A DNA stretch of 64,000 nucleotides from Arbacia lixula (GCA_963669155.1 OZ022591.1:8143661-8207660), one strand, 5' to 3'. Positions 25,901 through 39,500 are shown, numbered from the stretch's first letter. Numbers and translations are program-made. The notes: generated by a model from the sequence alone, not told the origin.

Positions 25901-28900
25901 CAAATGTACTACAACGTAATGTACCTTGTGTCCACGAGTCCTCCTTCAAGTTCAACTAAGAATTTAAAAGCAAACCATAGACTTTATCATAGTTGATTCC
26001 ACAACACCAACCCAGCACACAACAATTGTTTTTTTTTGTGATTGTCTCAGTCATTCTTCTTCTTCTTTGTGCAGACAACCATCTACATCTCCCAAGTGGA
26101 AGCAGCTGAGTCAAGATGTCAAGACGTACCTCTCAGACCTCATACAGGTAAGCCCTTGTCAACCGACTTGTTTACTGTCAGCTCCTTTGACCTATAACCT
26201 GTTTTCAGAGACCTTTTTCAACTTCAGGTAATAATGGTAAAATTTAACATCTAAAATTAAGAAAATGTATATTTATTTGGCATGATTCTTGAATGTTTTA
26301 ATCCAGGTGTATTGAATGCACTAATAGTGTATGTAGCATATTTGTTCTAGATTTTTATTTAAACCTTCAAATTCATATTTCTGTTCAACTACACTACACT
26401 GGATTTTACCACCCCTTGAACATAGCAAATTTAGGGTATAAATAGCATAAATTAGGGTAAAAACATTCATGGTTATAGAATTTTAAGGCAATAGTTTAAC
26501 ATTTTACCTATCTCTCATTGTTCACATTTGTTGTTCAGGATGACTCTCCTCCCATGAACCTTAGTATGAATCACCCTTTGATTTCCTTTGGTAGAATACG
26601 TTTTTAACCAGAACATATTGTTAAACTCTGTCATTTTGGAAGACTTTCCAACTGCAGTATGACCTTTGAACCAGACAATATTTCTTCTGGACAAATAGAT
26701 AAATCACAAATTTTAAAAGGAAGGAAAATTATTGTGCAGCTGCATGACTTGATATGTATGAATTTTTAATTTCCCCTCGCAGCTGATGAATAATGTTGCT
26801 GAGCCTAGCATTGTGAGTGTGGTGCTGCGACATGTCAGGAACCTCATCCCCTACTTCACCTGTTTCCCCAAGCTGGTCAAGGTCATCATCAAGGTAGGGT
26901 GTAGGATTAGATTAGAGGGGATCAGTGGAAGAGGACATTGAAGAAAGAATAAAGAGTAGGGTGATGTTGGCAACACACTGTACATGTTTCAATCACGCAT
27001 TTGATCTTCAAATTGGCACAATTGTTGTTATAATTGTTTACCTTGAACTATATTTTGATGCATCATTGAATATTATTCTGGTTTACAACAAATTTGAATT
27101 TGGAAAAATTGTATCTCAAATTTGAAATTTAAAAAATGATAAGTTAGCTCTAAAAAACGCTGAGTTGAGAGCATTTGAACTGCATTTATCTGCTCACTTT
27201 TGTGTATATATGAAGAGTGTTATTCCAAAAGCAATTAAATCCACATGTAGTGATTGCTAGTAAGTCAACATGATTTATTTATTGTCACTATGGTTTCAAT
27301 TTATTTTACTGTTTTCCACTTAACCATAGATTTAAATGAAAATCTTTATATTAGAAACTGGTAACCTTCTGGAGTACAGGAGAAGAGACGGTGCGAGTCC
27401 TAGCCTTCCTGTGTTTGTTCGCCATCGTGCGATGCACCAGGCAGTCTCGGCTTGACTTCATCCTCAAGGTAACAAATCTGACCTTTGACCTCAGATTCTA
27501 AATATGTATGTTGATGTTTATCATTACTGAGAAAGTCTGTCATTTCTGCTTTAAACTTTCCTTTAATGTATGTTTACTGTCACAATTTTAGACTGATAAG
27601 TTCTTTTGTAGATCTTATGTTATACTAATTTTGTTTGACAACTGTGTTGTGAATTTGATTGAACTTTATCACCATCAAATTAAAATGAATGACGTGTCTG
27701 TACAACCTTAAAGAGATGGCATTTATATAAACAACAAATAGAGAAACAAGCAAATTAAGAAACAAGTGTGAGTTGACAGAGAAAGGTAATCATGAAAAAA
27801 ACTACATCGGATAGTGAAGAAATGGAAAACAGTGCATACGTGAAAGCCAGTCAGGCTTGACAGGTTTATACACCAGATAAATGATTACATATGAAGTATT
27901 AGGTACTTTTTTGTTTTTAGAAACACTGGATTTTAAACTTCAGTTTTGTGAGAGTCCGTCTGGTTGTTTTTTCCCCTTGTGCTTAGCAACTGTACTTGGC
28001 CTACGTGCGGAACACCAAGTTCACATCGCCGAGCACCCTGCCCGTGATTAACTTCATGCAGAGATCCATGACGGAGATGTTTGCCCTCAACACCCAGCTG
28101 ACCTACCAGCACGCTTTCGTCTACGTCCGCCAGCTCGCCATCCACCTCCGCAACGCCATCACAGTCAAGAAGAAGGTAAGAGTTTGAAAGATACCATACT
28201 GGTATGCAGGGATGCTATCAGTGATTATTTTCTCATCTATTTATTTATTTGTTGAGTGTTCTCTACCTGGGATAGCCCCTGTCAGTGCGGCAGGAACTGT
28301 TTTTCCTGGGGGACTTGGTTACATCAAACAACAGTATTACATGGACAATAAAACATGTTATACTTGAAAAGAGCTGCTACATTTTATTTTGGTATGTATG
28401 GGGACAATATTGCTGTCAGTCCCACATATTTGTTTCACTGGATGCTAGTCTTTAGGCAGAAGTCTGAATTCACGCTCTGTCATGTTTGTTTTGTATTGTA
28501 CTTTTGCCGTCCTACTGGTCTACATACAAAGTTTTGTTCTTTGCCTTTGACCATACTGGCCTATGTTGGCAGGAATTTTTACATTGTTCTTTGAATTTTT
28601 CTCAACCTTAGGACATGTACCAGTCTGTCTACAACTGGCAATACATACACTGCATCTACCTCTGGTGTAGAGTGTTAGCGACGCTCCATGCAGATGATGC
28701 ACTGAAGCCCCTGGTGTATCCCCTGGTGCAAACCTCGATTGGTGTTATCAAGTAAGTGATGATCATTTGAACTGGAAGTACATACACTGTCTTTTCCTCT
28801 GGAGCCATATTCATGAAAGCCTGGTTAGTTACTAAAACTGTATGTAGCTGAATGCATTTAAGTAATTAACTAGGCTCAGTAAGGTTACATGAATGTGTCT

Positions 28901-31900
28901 CGAGTGTTAGCAACTTGCAAGCATTTCAAGTAGAGATTTTCTTTATTGGAAACCTCAAAATGTATGTCATCAAGTAAATGTATAAAAATGTCTCATTTAA
29001 ATTTTGTCTGACATCATGCAACAAATTCAGAAAGAATAAGTGCCAACATGATTGCATTAATTGTTTCAAACATTACAGAAGTTGTAATGTATGATCACTC
29101 AACACTCGAACCTTTGTGTGATTTAAGATGTGTGCAATGGTATTGGAAAGAATAGGAACCAAGATATTTCATTTTGATTGTTTATTTAAGGCTCATTCCT
29201 GCTGCACGCTACTACCCCCTACGATTCCACGTGGTACGTGCCATGAACCTGCTCTCTGAGGCTACTGGTGTCTTCATCCCGCTTCTTCCATTCATCCTGG
29301 AGGTAAGTTTACACAGAATAAGGAGAGGGACTCGTGACATAAGATGAAAATTGTGTGATATATTCAGTGTTTATATTCAAGACCTCTTTCATAACATCTG
29401 GGAGGTAAGACCAGACAGTGCAGCGAAAAGAAATAAAAGAGGAAAATTGTGTGATGAAGTAAAGGAGGTAAATTGTGTGATAATATTGATAAACCAGACT
29501 GATATATTTTTAAAGTGTACTGAAAACAAAGTACCCTCGTTGTTGCAGATTGGACATCCATTTTCATGCTCATATGAGTTCATATTTATTCCAAAGTTGT
29601 TGGTGTGACACAGTTAATGATGAGTAGGCATTTATGTACACCAAGATTTGTAACTTTTGGAATGGATAGATCGATGAAAAGAAGAATTTTATCTCACGCA
29701 AGACTCTGAAGTCATCACTTGTTTTCCATCAGATGTCAATGGCCTGCATTCACAATGAAGGTTAAGATTTAAACCGCGGTTTAAGCCAAAAAATGTCATT
29801 GATATCTAGTGCTTACACTTCAAAAATAATAGTGAGCATGTGCATTTTGTATAGGGTGCTTTTGTCAAACTAGTTACTATGGTTTAGACCGTGGTTAATT
29901 AGGACTAATTGTGGCCAGTGGGTTTTGTTACCAAAAAACAATTATTCTGACCAGATGAAGCCACCTGACATGTTGTGGTTCATTCCGTGACTGTTTTAGT
30001 GATCATGTCTTTCTGTCTTTTCAAGGTGTTACAAATGACTGACTTCAACAAGAAGCATTCTACGTCCAGCTTCAAGCCACTCAACTTTGCCGTCATGCTG
30101 CGGCTGTCAAACTCTCAGCTCAAGGAAAGAGCTTTCAAGGTCAGACAATCAGAGGAATTTATCTCTTTGTGCGTCATTAATACATTCTTGCACAAGTTAT
30201 ACACACAAGTCCAATGGAACAGCAGTTAATCATTCTGTTATAGTGTTCTAGTGCTACTGTGATATATATATATATATATACAGTGAAACCTGCGTATAGT
30301 GGCCACCTAAGGGAAACACAAATTGTGGCCTCTATAGACAGGTGGCTGCTATAAACAGGTTCTTTAACACATGATCTCTCTCCAAGGAATCATTTTAGTG
30401 ACCACTATAGACAGGTTGGCTGCTACAGACAGGTGGCCACTAAGACAGGTTTGACTGTATATATATATGAAGGAGGAATAAGTTTTTTATTTCAAGAAAA
30501 AAAAGAGAAAAGACAAAAGAAGTTACATTGTGATATAGAATGTGTGCAATAGAAGTAATTTTACAAAAATAAATGGGGATCATAACCCTGTAAAAAGGAA
30601 ACTAAAGGCAAATTCATATTTGTTCTTAATCCTCTTGACAGTTTATTTTGTTATTTTTGTTTGTCGATAGGATGGGGTGCTCGATCAGGTGTACGATCTG
30701 TTGATGGAGCATCTGCAAGTCCACTGTCATCGCATCGGCTTCCCTGAGCTGGCTCTCCCCGTCATCTTGGAGGTAACCATGGCAACATGAACAACATTTT
30801 GCACTGCCCTTATTGATGGCATACAGGAGTATATATGTTATATGTGAGGGTGATTCAGGCATGTTTTGATTTAAATTTTAATGTCAAGTTTCATACTGTT
30901 TTACTGTTTACATTTGTGTGCTGCTGCTGTCAAAATGGAACCAGGATCGCTAGAAGCATTGAGATCGTACAGAAGCATTAATTCTACTTCATGCGAAATA
31001 TCGAAAGGGAAGGCACAGACGACGGTCACTAAGCACATCTCACTTTCTCATTAAGAGAAAGTGCTTACAAATCACAATGGTAAAGTAAAGTGTGAGGACT
31101 GTCACGGTCGGTTAATCACCCCGTACTCTGCTTCCATCGTGTTTGTGAAACTCCATTAATACCAGAAAGCAACTAATTGGTGTTCCATGTGTTCTTTCAT
31201 CGCTCTCCCCCACACCCAGCTGAGGGCTTTCCTGAAGCGCTGCAAGGTGGCCAACTTCACCCGACAGATGAAGCAGCTACTGGACAAGGTGCAGGAGAAC
31301 TGTGCTGAGATCACCAAGCGGAGGGAGCGGGTCAGCTTTGGCCTGGCGGACAGCGCCGCAGTGGTCAGTGGTCACATTTTTCTCTTTTGTTTATTTCTGC
31401 TCTTAAATTCAACTTATCAAGGGGTTTCGTTCATCGCAGTGGTCAGTAGAAAGTTTTCTCAAGAACATTTCCAATTGTCTTTTCTAATCTGTCTGCTTTT
31501 TATTTTATGAATTAAGAACAGTTGGAGATACAACTTAAAGAGATTTGGAGAAGTGATTGACAAGTTTTATTTCATTCATTTTATCATTTTGATTGAATAA
31601 TTTCCTGGTGTCTTGAAATAAAATGAGAATTGGCCCCATGGTCATTTGTTGAGTTCATTTTTCTTCCATTTTCCATCAATTTTTTTGTGCAACTCACACT
31701 TCAAGTAGTAACCAGTATATTTTTGTGGCATTTTTCTGACTGGGTGATACAGAGAGCATGGGAGGTGAAAAGCCGTGAGCAGGGCACAGCCATCCTGAAG
31801 AGCTACCAGACCTACAAGAAGCTGAGAGAGCGAGAACTCAAGCATGAGGAGGCGGGCAAGGACAGGGTAAGTTAACATAACTTCCGGGAAGGGGGGCAGG

Positions 31901-32974
31901 GGAAATTTCTATTTGTGGAGACTCCTTTTTTTTTTTTTAAATATTTCAATGGGATCTAGAGGCTGTAGATGTTGCCAAAGACCAAAAAAAATTTCTGCCC
32001 ATTAGAGTACCATTGGTCATAGCAATCTATGATTTGTAGTGTACTAGTAATATTAAAAAGTCACTCCAAAATTCCTTTACTAAGGAAAGTTGAAAGAAGG
32101 GGAAAATGGGGAATGTAATACATGATGATGATAATGTACAGCTAGTGGAATATGCGCTCTATCTCCATGATAGTCAGATTTCTTTATTCCCAATTAATAA
32201 CAACTCACTCCAAAAATCCTTTGCTAAGGGAGTATGAAAGTTGTCCAAAATGCTGACTATAATTAATGTTGTGTAGGTAATGGATTATGCCCCCTATCTT
32301 CACAATTATGACATTCTCAATGGTTTCCCATTTCCCAGCTCGTGGACGACAAGATCCCGACCCTGACGCAGAGTCGTAAGCGCAAGCTGCAGAACAAGCT
32401 GGAGATGAGGGAGCTCTTCAAGAAAGACGTGGGCTCCGATGACGAGGAGGACCTCTTCCAGCGGGTGGAGAGGAAACAGAAGAGGCTCAAGGAGAGGAAG
32501 GGTAAGCGCCGCGATGACGATGACGACGACGACGACCTCGAAGACTTGGATGAAGACGACTTCAGCGATTATAGTGATGACAATACTGATCAGGATGGCG
32601 ATAGTGACATTGAAGAGGAGGATGATGATGATGAGGACATGTCTTCTTCTAAAGGCAAAGGCAAGCTCGGCAAGCAAAACCCCAAGAAGGGGAAGGCGGC
32701 TGGAAAGAATAGGACTGAGAAGGAGGCAAAGGAGGACATCTGGGAGGCAGCAAATGACAGACAGGACATTGTGGAAGACTTTGCATCGTGGTCCGATGAC
32801 GACGAGGCGGGAGCGACGGTGACAACGAAGGGGAAGAAGAAGAAGATGATGTCTCCAAAGGGGAAAAAGGGTCAGAAGGCAGGACAGGGGAAACCTGCTG
32901 GGGTTAAAGGAAAGCAAATGAAAACTGCTAAAAATCTAGCGGGAAAGAAGAAGAAAAAGCTGCGTGGGAAGTAA
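19984..32974 (+). CDS. NOC2L: NOC2L, nucleolar complex protein 2 homologue
   Basis: Seventeen exons join in phase: 19984-20009, 21671-21817, 22603-22819, 23495-23611, 23798-23909, 24219-24306, 26075-26147, 26783-26893, 27355-27468, 27987-28175, 28612-28751, 29191-29302, 30026-30139, 30671-30772, 31220-31363, 31753-31866 and 32339-32974. The protein has 851 residues, against about 750 in human NOC2L. The body matches NOC2L closely, for example [37 protein letters not shown] and [11 protein letters not shown]. The N-terminus is acidic. The last exon (residues 641-851) is an acidic then lysine-rich tail with eight consecutive Asp at 699-706. From family knowledge, Noc2 pairs with Noc1 or Noc3 for pre-60S assembly in the nucleolus, and human NOC2L (NIR) also inhibits histone acetylation. 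The tiny first exon rests on one good donor and phase agreement. Confidence 0.97.
20488..20558. repeat. Hairpin in NOC2L intron 1
   Basis: AAGAGCTTTCTAAATTTTGTGG on the left is answered by its complement about 15 bp later. The result is a stem of more than 20 bp around a CpG-rich loop. Confidence 0.7.
21199..21645. repeat. 153-bp tandem array with internal hairpins, NOC2L intron 1
   Basis: Three units start near 21201, 21354 and 21507 and share GCTCAAAGGAATTGGCA followed by a GGGAAA-rich tract. Each unit ends in a hairpin with stem TTTTGTCCAGTTCAGCATGA. The last unit is diverged and stops about 25 bp before exon 2 of NOC2L at 21671. The minus strand stays open through much of the array (21057-21512), giving a repetitive peptide that is judged to be an artefact. 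Confidence 0.9.
24446..25475. mobile_element. 1.03 kb TIR element with 157-bp satellite, NOC2L intron 6
   Basis: The ends carry a 12-bp terminal inverted repeat TGTCTCGCCCAC, with one extra GT on the right. The left end also folds on itself (GTCTCGCC with GGCGAGAC). Next comes a CGTCC microsatellite (24495-24553). Then come units of 157 bp starting at 24559, 24716, 24873, 25030, 25187 and 25343 (the last is partial). Each full unit ends with three AGGTCA half-sites. No transposase is present. It is a non-autonomous DNA element with an internal satellite. Confidence 0.85.
24690..25339 (+). promoter_or_regulatory. Five AGGTCA triplets (DR1 plus DR4 arrangement)
   Basis: At 24690-24712, 24847-24869, 25004-25026, 25161-25183 and 25317-25339 the sequence has AGGTCA, a 1-bp spacer (A), AGGTCA, a 4-bp spacer (TTTG) and AGGTCA. 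These spacings are the DR1 and DR4 layouts bound by nuclear receptors such as RXR, HNF4 and COUP-TF partners. All five copies are intact although other bases in the units vary. Regulatory activity is an inference. Confidence 0.5.
30279..30459. mobile_element. 180-bp MITE in NOC2L intron 13
   Basis: The ends TACAGTGAAACCTG and CAGGTTTGACTGTA form a terminal inverted repeat with one mismatch, inserted in a TATATA tract. The interior repeats ATAGACAGGTGGC-type segments in both orientations. It is non-coding and probably a TA-target DNA transposon derivative. Confidence 0.75.
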
Positions 32975-33234
32975 AGTGAGAAAATTTCATTTTGTAGTCA
33001 TTAGCAAATATATGCGAACGTGAAAGCCAATTAAATCTTTTAATAATTTTGCATTTGATGGCAAAATCTTGTAATGTCTGAATTAAGAAATATGCTTTTG
33101 GGAAAGTCATTATCAAAGTTGTGTTTAAGAATGAACAATTTTGCCACAACTCCTGTTGAAAAGTTTAGTCTCTCCATTTTTTTTTATATGTCAGTACTTC
33201 TAATATATAAATAGTGTACAATCCATTGTACAAT

Positions 33235-33365
33235 ATACTGGATTATATGTCTGACAAATATAAAATTTTTCAGAGTGCAGGTTTATTTCACCAAGGCCGA
33301 AGGCCGAGGTGAAATAGACCTGCACGGTGGATAATTTTATATTTGGAGTTCATATAGTCCAGTAA
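33235..33365. repeat. Hairpin MITE downstream of NOC2L
   Basis: TGCAGGTTTATTTCACC on the left pairs with GGTGAAATAGACCTGCA across a short loop (AAGGCCGAAGGCCGA). Pairing of AATATAAAATT and TACTGGA segments extends outward on both sides. Confidence 0.75.
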
Positions 33366-35432
33366 TATTGTACGATAGAACGTTCACTAATTATTATAGT
33401 AAATAGATCCCTTGATCTAAGTACCCCTTCATAATTTTTACCATAGCCAAGTATGCAGTGTAATTCTCCCCATGCATTGAACACATATGTACAATATGTA
33501 CATATTGTACATATGTACACTAGAACTTTTTGAAGGGAGGTCACGTGGTACCAATGTAGCAAATCACAGCTCGTATTTACTACCACTATTTACTATAAGC
33601 ACATATACATGTGTGCCTCAATAGCAGAAGATCTATTTGTTACTGTTTAAATCGTCCAGTTTTATCTCAATGTACGTCTACTATTTTAAGTGCATTCCAA
33701 CACATAAGATATGTGAGTACATGTCTTTGCTCTGGATTTACCAATACAAAATTTGTAAAGAAACATTGTCATGAGATGTGCACTTATCATTCTGTATTAA
33801 AATGTATCGACCAATGCAAGCCTAACAGTGGAATGAAGAAAGTATATTGTTTATGAATTAAAGTACAGACACCAACCTCTAATCAAAAGAACTAAAGGCT
33901 TGACAAATATTTTATTATCCGTTAAACACATTAATTTTATAAACTGTTCTGCTACTGGAATTATTCTACATCATATGCAAGCCTATTTTGTAGTGAAAGC
34001 ACAGCTCCTTCAAACATGTGTTTGTAGAGATGAAATGTGTTTTTATTTATCATCATGTTTCTGTTGATCTCCTCATCTATTAAAGTTTATTGGATACAAA
34101 ACGAATCATTATTTATGTTCATGTAGAGATACTTCTCATGTCACACATTTGTGTTGTATGAGAGGGTGCATGTTTGATTCTTGGCGAAGGAGTTCTCTTG
34201 TGTGGGTTCCAGATGTCTCCTTGTACAGACAGGGTAGCCCATTTGCAAAACTCATGAAACAAGGCTGGAATCAGCAGTTTACCCTATAATGTAGATAACA
34301 TTTTCAGGAAAAGTGAAAAAGTATCCTTGTTCATGTCTGAAATGCTGCGACCATAGTCTGCATTCATATACCGTATTGTAGTGGCCATGCAGCACAGGGC
34401 TTGCATCACTGCAGATAGCTCAGAGCAGAGAACCGCAATTTGTGCTGAATGTGGTCTCAGTCTATAGCCTACAGGAACCAGAGGCTTTGGAAGACCCATC
34501 CAAAACCTACTTGAAATTTTACAATTAATATAATTCTGGTCAAAGTCAGATCCACTTTTGATATTGTGAGGGAAGTTCTTAAACAGGATATTCTTCCATT
34601 GTCCCACGTTTTTTTACAAAAATTGTTGACCTGCAAAACGGCTACCCTGTCTTCTAATTATGGATGAACACAAATGTGTGTGTATGTGTGTATTTGTACC
34701 TGGGAGTGACAGGGAATTATGTTGTTGTGTAATATTAAATACACTTATCCACTCCTTCATGGAAAGAGAACAGCAAGGCATATATTTTCATTACCAAAAT
34801 AAACACTTTATTTGGACCACACTTTCATCATACAAGACCCAATATTATACATCCTTCATATAACCATATACAATATACATACAATAGGCACTTGTGCACA
34901 AAGAGCACCAGATGGCATCAGGGCTTCAGCCATTAAAATTACTGCGAAATTGAAATTATTTTGTCAAATTAACAATAGTTCAGTAACAAATCAAAATCAT
35001 AGAAATTATTTGTATCATATTTTCTTAATAAAAAGAAAAAAAGTGAACAAATTTAAAGCAACAAGAAATGCAAAAAGGTCAAGGAAAAACTACTACTCCA
35101 ATCAGTATCTCAATACTATTAACTTAACAATTCTACTAAAATCTTGAATTCACATATTGAAGAAATGTATAATATTGATGAAAAATCATTACCAAGTGGT
35201 TCAAACCTGAGATTGAAATGAGAATCAAAATTAAGCTTATTTTGTTCAGCAAGTATTAATCAAAATAGAAAACTAAGCATTTGAGTTGTCCTGTAGTAAC
35301 ACTATTCTTCTTGCCCCACCCTCGCAAAAAGAAAAGAAAGTGCTGAGAAAATAAATTATGGTTTACATTTACTCTCTTCAAGAGGGTTGAAACTTGTATC
35401 CCAAATGATCACATTCTATGAAGCACTAGATC

Positions 35433-35523
35433 TTAACTCTTAATGCACCATTGATGCATTTCCGCACCACTAATACACACAACATGCATTGAGAACCAAT
35501 TTGTCTGGCTTACAAAGGGTTAA
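35433..35523 (+). mobile_element. TTAA-type MITE, copy B
   Basis: This copy is bounded by TTAA at both ends. The left end reads TTAACTCTTAATGCACC and the right end reads TGGCTTACAAAGGGTTAA, an imperfect terminal inverted repeat. It shares the internal ACTAATACACAC-type block with the other family members. Confidence 0.75.
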
Positions 35524-35553
35524 TATATCAGATATGAGATTTGTGTGCATTCA

Positions 35554-35646
35554 GTAACTCTTTGTGTGCCTCACGTGCCTTGTTTTTCACCAGTAATGCA
35601 CACAAATCCCAAAGAGCAGAAGTTAATTTGGTACGCAAGGGGTTAA
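35554..35646 (+). mobile_element. TTAA-type MITE, copy C
   Basis: The left end is TAACTCTTTGTGTGCC with one mutated base in its TTAA. The right end is GGTACGCAAGGGGTTAA. Inside is CAGTAATGCACACAAATCCC. It lies 30 bp from copy B in the same orientation. Confidence 0.75.
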
Positions 35647-36599
35647 TTTTGTCATCAGGCGCATATCTCTGTCTCTCTATCTGAACATTACTCGCTCTCT
35701 GCAAGCATCACAAAACAAATACCCCCCAAAATATATAAATAGTGAATCATTTATGGGCTGATATTTGAAATGAATGGCAAGAGATTAGCTGTGACCTATA
35801 CAATGTCCTGCAAAGTTGCATAGATAGTTGTGCAAAATGATGTATTAGTATGTAGAAATTAAGGCACACTTAATTTTGTTCTTTATATCATGCAAATGTC
35901 TTATGAAAACCAGAATACATATACACTGTATCACAAAAATAAATAGTATGAAAATAAGGCAAGCACAAGATTGAGCTTGTATGGCTTTGATTTTTCAGGA
36001 AGCAAAGAATGGTTGTACTTTGTTGAGCTGCCAATACCTCTTTTGTTCATATTATCTACTGCAATACAGTCCCTCTAATAATGGGTTTCAAATACTGTAT
36101 ATATTGCAATCTTATGGAAGTCTACAGTATGAAAATAATTTTAATGATATTACATGCCCTTAATACATGACTATCACTCCTCTGGCATATCTTCCTGGGT
36201 GCAGAGCAGTGGAATTGATGCATCACATAAGATGACACAATATGAGATGTGATTGGACAAGAGTTTAACTCGTAACTTGTACATTTGTTTTCATGACTCA
36301 ATAAAATGTAGTAATCAGAACTTTGTAACCAATCAGTGCATCATTTTGATGAGGCGCCCTGTGATGCATTGTTACTGAGCCAGTTGCACATATTTAAGTT
36401 GAGCGCAAATTTTCATGGTACAATGCCCTAATGAGATGTGAGGTGTCATACATGAGGTATTCTAAGGATGGCGTGTAAAAAAAAGATGAGCATAATAAAA
36501 CTAGGCTCATCATATATTGGCAAATATAGCTGAGATTATTTCATGTTTAGGATGAAGCATCGTTTTAGAGTCTTCATATCAACCGCCGTTCAAAATGTT

Positions 36600-39500
36600 T
36601 TATGACTGCGCATCGTCTGCAAACACGTCCCCACCAGATTTCTGAGTAGCGGAGCTGGGCGTTGATGGAACGCTAGCCGTCGCCGCTGCCTCTACTGACG
36701 GGGCAGCTGAAGCAGGCGCCCCGCTTCCAATCGACGGAGACACGGCCGGCGTCGGCTGCTGCTGTGTAGCGACCGGCGCGCTCGGGGTCTGAGGTCGCGG
36801 GGCGGTGGGAGGTGGGACTGTTTGCTGCTGTTGAGGCTGCGAGGCGGCTGGTACTGGTGGGGCAGGGACGGGGCCGCCTGCAATGCAGTACTGGCCATCC
36901 AGCGTGAAGCCCAAGCGCCGTGCTACGTGAAGGCGAATCTTGAGCGCTGGGCCCAATTTGAGGCCCATGTTGTGCAGGAGATGGTCTTCGGTAAGAACGG
37001 GGAGGATCTCTCCATCAATAGCCTGGTCTAGGAACACCTGCACAATGCACGGACAAAGCCACATGCCAGAATCAGATTATGCACCATAGGTCCGAAATAT
37101 TCACATTAAAATTGGCTTACCCCCTATAGCCTTACAAGAAACCCCACGCACTGAGGCTGAGCGTGCGGTCCTTCATCCAGCTTTTGGAAAAACGCATCAA
37201 CGTGTTCGTTTGATATTAAAGACAAGAGGAAAAACAGTTGGTTAAAAATCACAAAAATACACTCATTAATTTGGTATCATCCTTTGGGAGCCGTGACGGT
37301 TAATTGTATGTCTTGAAAAGGTTGTTTTCTGTTTAAAAAATATGTGAATTAGATGGACAGGGTATAGTTTCGTACCCTAACTTTGGCCGGTTTCAAAACA
37401 TCACATCCACTATCGATATGAGGAGGCCATAAACGTTTTGTACAAGGCTTGGTATCGATAGCGACGGGGCTTGAAACGGGGAAAAGTTAGCGTGGGGTCT
37501 CTCGCAGGGCTAGCTTATCTCAAGAAGATGTGGACTTCTTACTGAACATTTTCTTTAAATGAAATCACAAAGTTTCTTTCATAGGGATCTAAACAACAGT
37601 GATTCACTACACACGTATTAGCCTAGTTGTTGCTAGTCGGACAAGCCTTTGGGTCACCGGAAGGGACGTATTGTTTGAAACACCTGCATAAAATGTGCAT
37701 ACATACAGAGCGGAAATGGTTCTGGAGAACAATAATGATTATACATTGTACTTACCGGACCATATTCCTCACAGCCTTTCAAGGACCTGACGAAGTGAGT
37801 GACGTCAGATACAGACCATGACGCCATATCGGCAGAAAGGAAGACTGCATCACTGTTTCCGCTTGAAGAATGAACAGGAGTGTGTGGTCTGCCGTCTTCA
37901 CCTGACAGGGAGAAATTTAAATCATGTAAATAATTTAGATTATTAACATCCAAGACAACCAATATCATGCAGTAAACATCTGTGAATCACACCGATTTCA
38001 TGTAGTAACAATGCCTGAAAGCTAAAGTTAGATTGAAGTTCAGTTCAAGTTGGAGCAATTTACAATTTGGAAGTATTGAATGGAAGACATGAAAAAAATG
38101 TGTTAGTGACGCTTTGAGTACTCTATACTTCGTCTACAAGTAGCCTGCAATCATTTTAAATTAAACCTGATTTTGGAAAAAGTACAATTCCTGTTTATCG
38201 TTTTGTAACGTGTAGACTCATTCCATGATGCTCGATCTGAATATCTAACCTGGGTTGCTACTGCTGTGCGCACTGCTAGGCCGGCTGCCACTGCTGTAAC
38301 CACTGGTAGAGGAGGCTACTATCTCTGGACGCGCGAGTGCGATCATCTTGACCGGGCCGCACGCAGCCTTGACCGCGGCGTGCGTCGCCCTGCGAGACGA
38401 CGACGATGCCGACCCGTTGGTGGAGAGGTTGAGTTCGCCCGAGCTGCCCGTGCTGTGGTGAACCGTAGAGCCGCCGTTGTTGTTGTGAGAGCTGCGCTGA
38501 TTGTAGGCCGGCGTGGACTGATATCTGTAATGTATGTGGAATAGAGATTGAAATGAATGAATGATGTTTTCACAAATTAGTGGAGGGATTCTGGGTAATC
38601 AATAGCAGAAATGTTTACTTCTGAAAGAAAGTTTGTGCACACCTTGGCCTATACTTGTTTGACCTGTAAACAATAGGTTTTCCGAAGGCTAAATTAACTT
38701 AGGCCTACACATCTATCGTTCGTTGTGACTTTGAGAGAAAAAAAAAAACTCAAACCAGCTTTAAAACCAAGTATTAGCACCCATGTACATAATTTTTTTT
38801 GTAAATGCACCACGTTGAAATTTAATGATTGCATAACATAGGCCCTACTTAGATCACTTTTCCGACCTGTAATCTTGCGGGAAAAAAAAAGAAATTTTAA
38901 TTAGGCCTATGATGACGGCAGCAAAAAATGAATTATACACACATAATGTATTTACGCTTTCTTTAAGGTATAACTTGATTAAAGAGACAGTGTGTGATTG
39001 GTAATCCTCACACGAGTACGATGGGCAAATGAGACACAAACGTGGATCAGTTGTTTAGACAGAGCGCCGATTCAACATGTTCAAGGATGGCGGCCTAAGT
39101 GATTTGATCCTACCTTGGTCTGATAGCAGCATTGGCCTTGCTGTACTGCTGACTGGCGTAGTTTGACAAGACGATGTGAGCAGATCGATGTGGGTGAGCC
39201 TGTCCACGGAACAAAAAGATGATGAAAAGTAAATGATACACGACATTATGGTTACATTAATTTATCTGCTTCTATTGAGTTTTGTATCATCTGCTCAGTG
39301 CATACGAAATGAAACAAAATTTGAAGCAAACGTAATCAAAATGCCATTATATCTAGACCAAAGCTGTAAAATCATGTACCGATATTTTCTCATCTTGTGA
39401 TCACAGTGAGAATGCAGATAGACAAAATGTATTTTAACTGTGTTCTCAATGTTTTGTGGAATGAATTGAAGTCTTCTGTACAACGTACTCAATACACAAA

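Larger units (their letters stand above)
32975..36599. other. Convergent intergenic region, NOC2L and SAMD11 3' ends
   Basis: No coding exon is recognised in these 3.6 kb. The stretch should hold both 3' untranslated regions. A possible ATTAAA signal for NOC2L lies at 33030-33035. A possible AATAAA for SAMD11 lies on the minus strand at 34807-34812. It also contains a foldback at 33235-33365, a perfect 34-bp palindrome (33483-33516) and two TTAA-type MITEs. Confidence 0.5.

Noticed and set aside
32306..32917. 203-codon minus-strand open frame
   Set aside because: It is the antisense of the NOC2L last exon, kept open by the biased Asp/Glu/Lys codons of the real gene.
38266..38544. Arg-rich plus-strand open frame
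   Set aside because: It is the antisense of the SAMD11 exon at 38524-38250, which is in phase with its neighbours on the minus strand.
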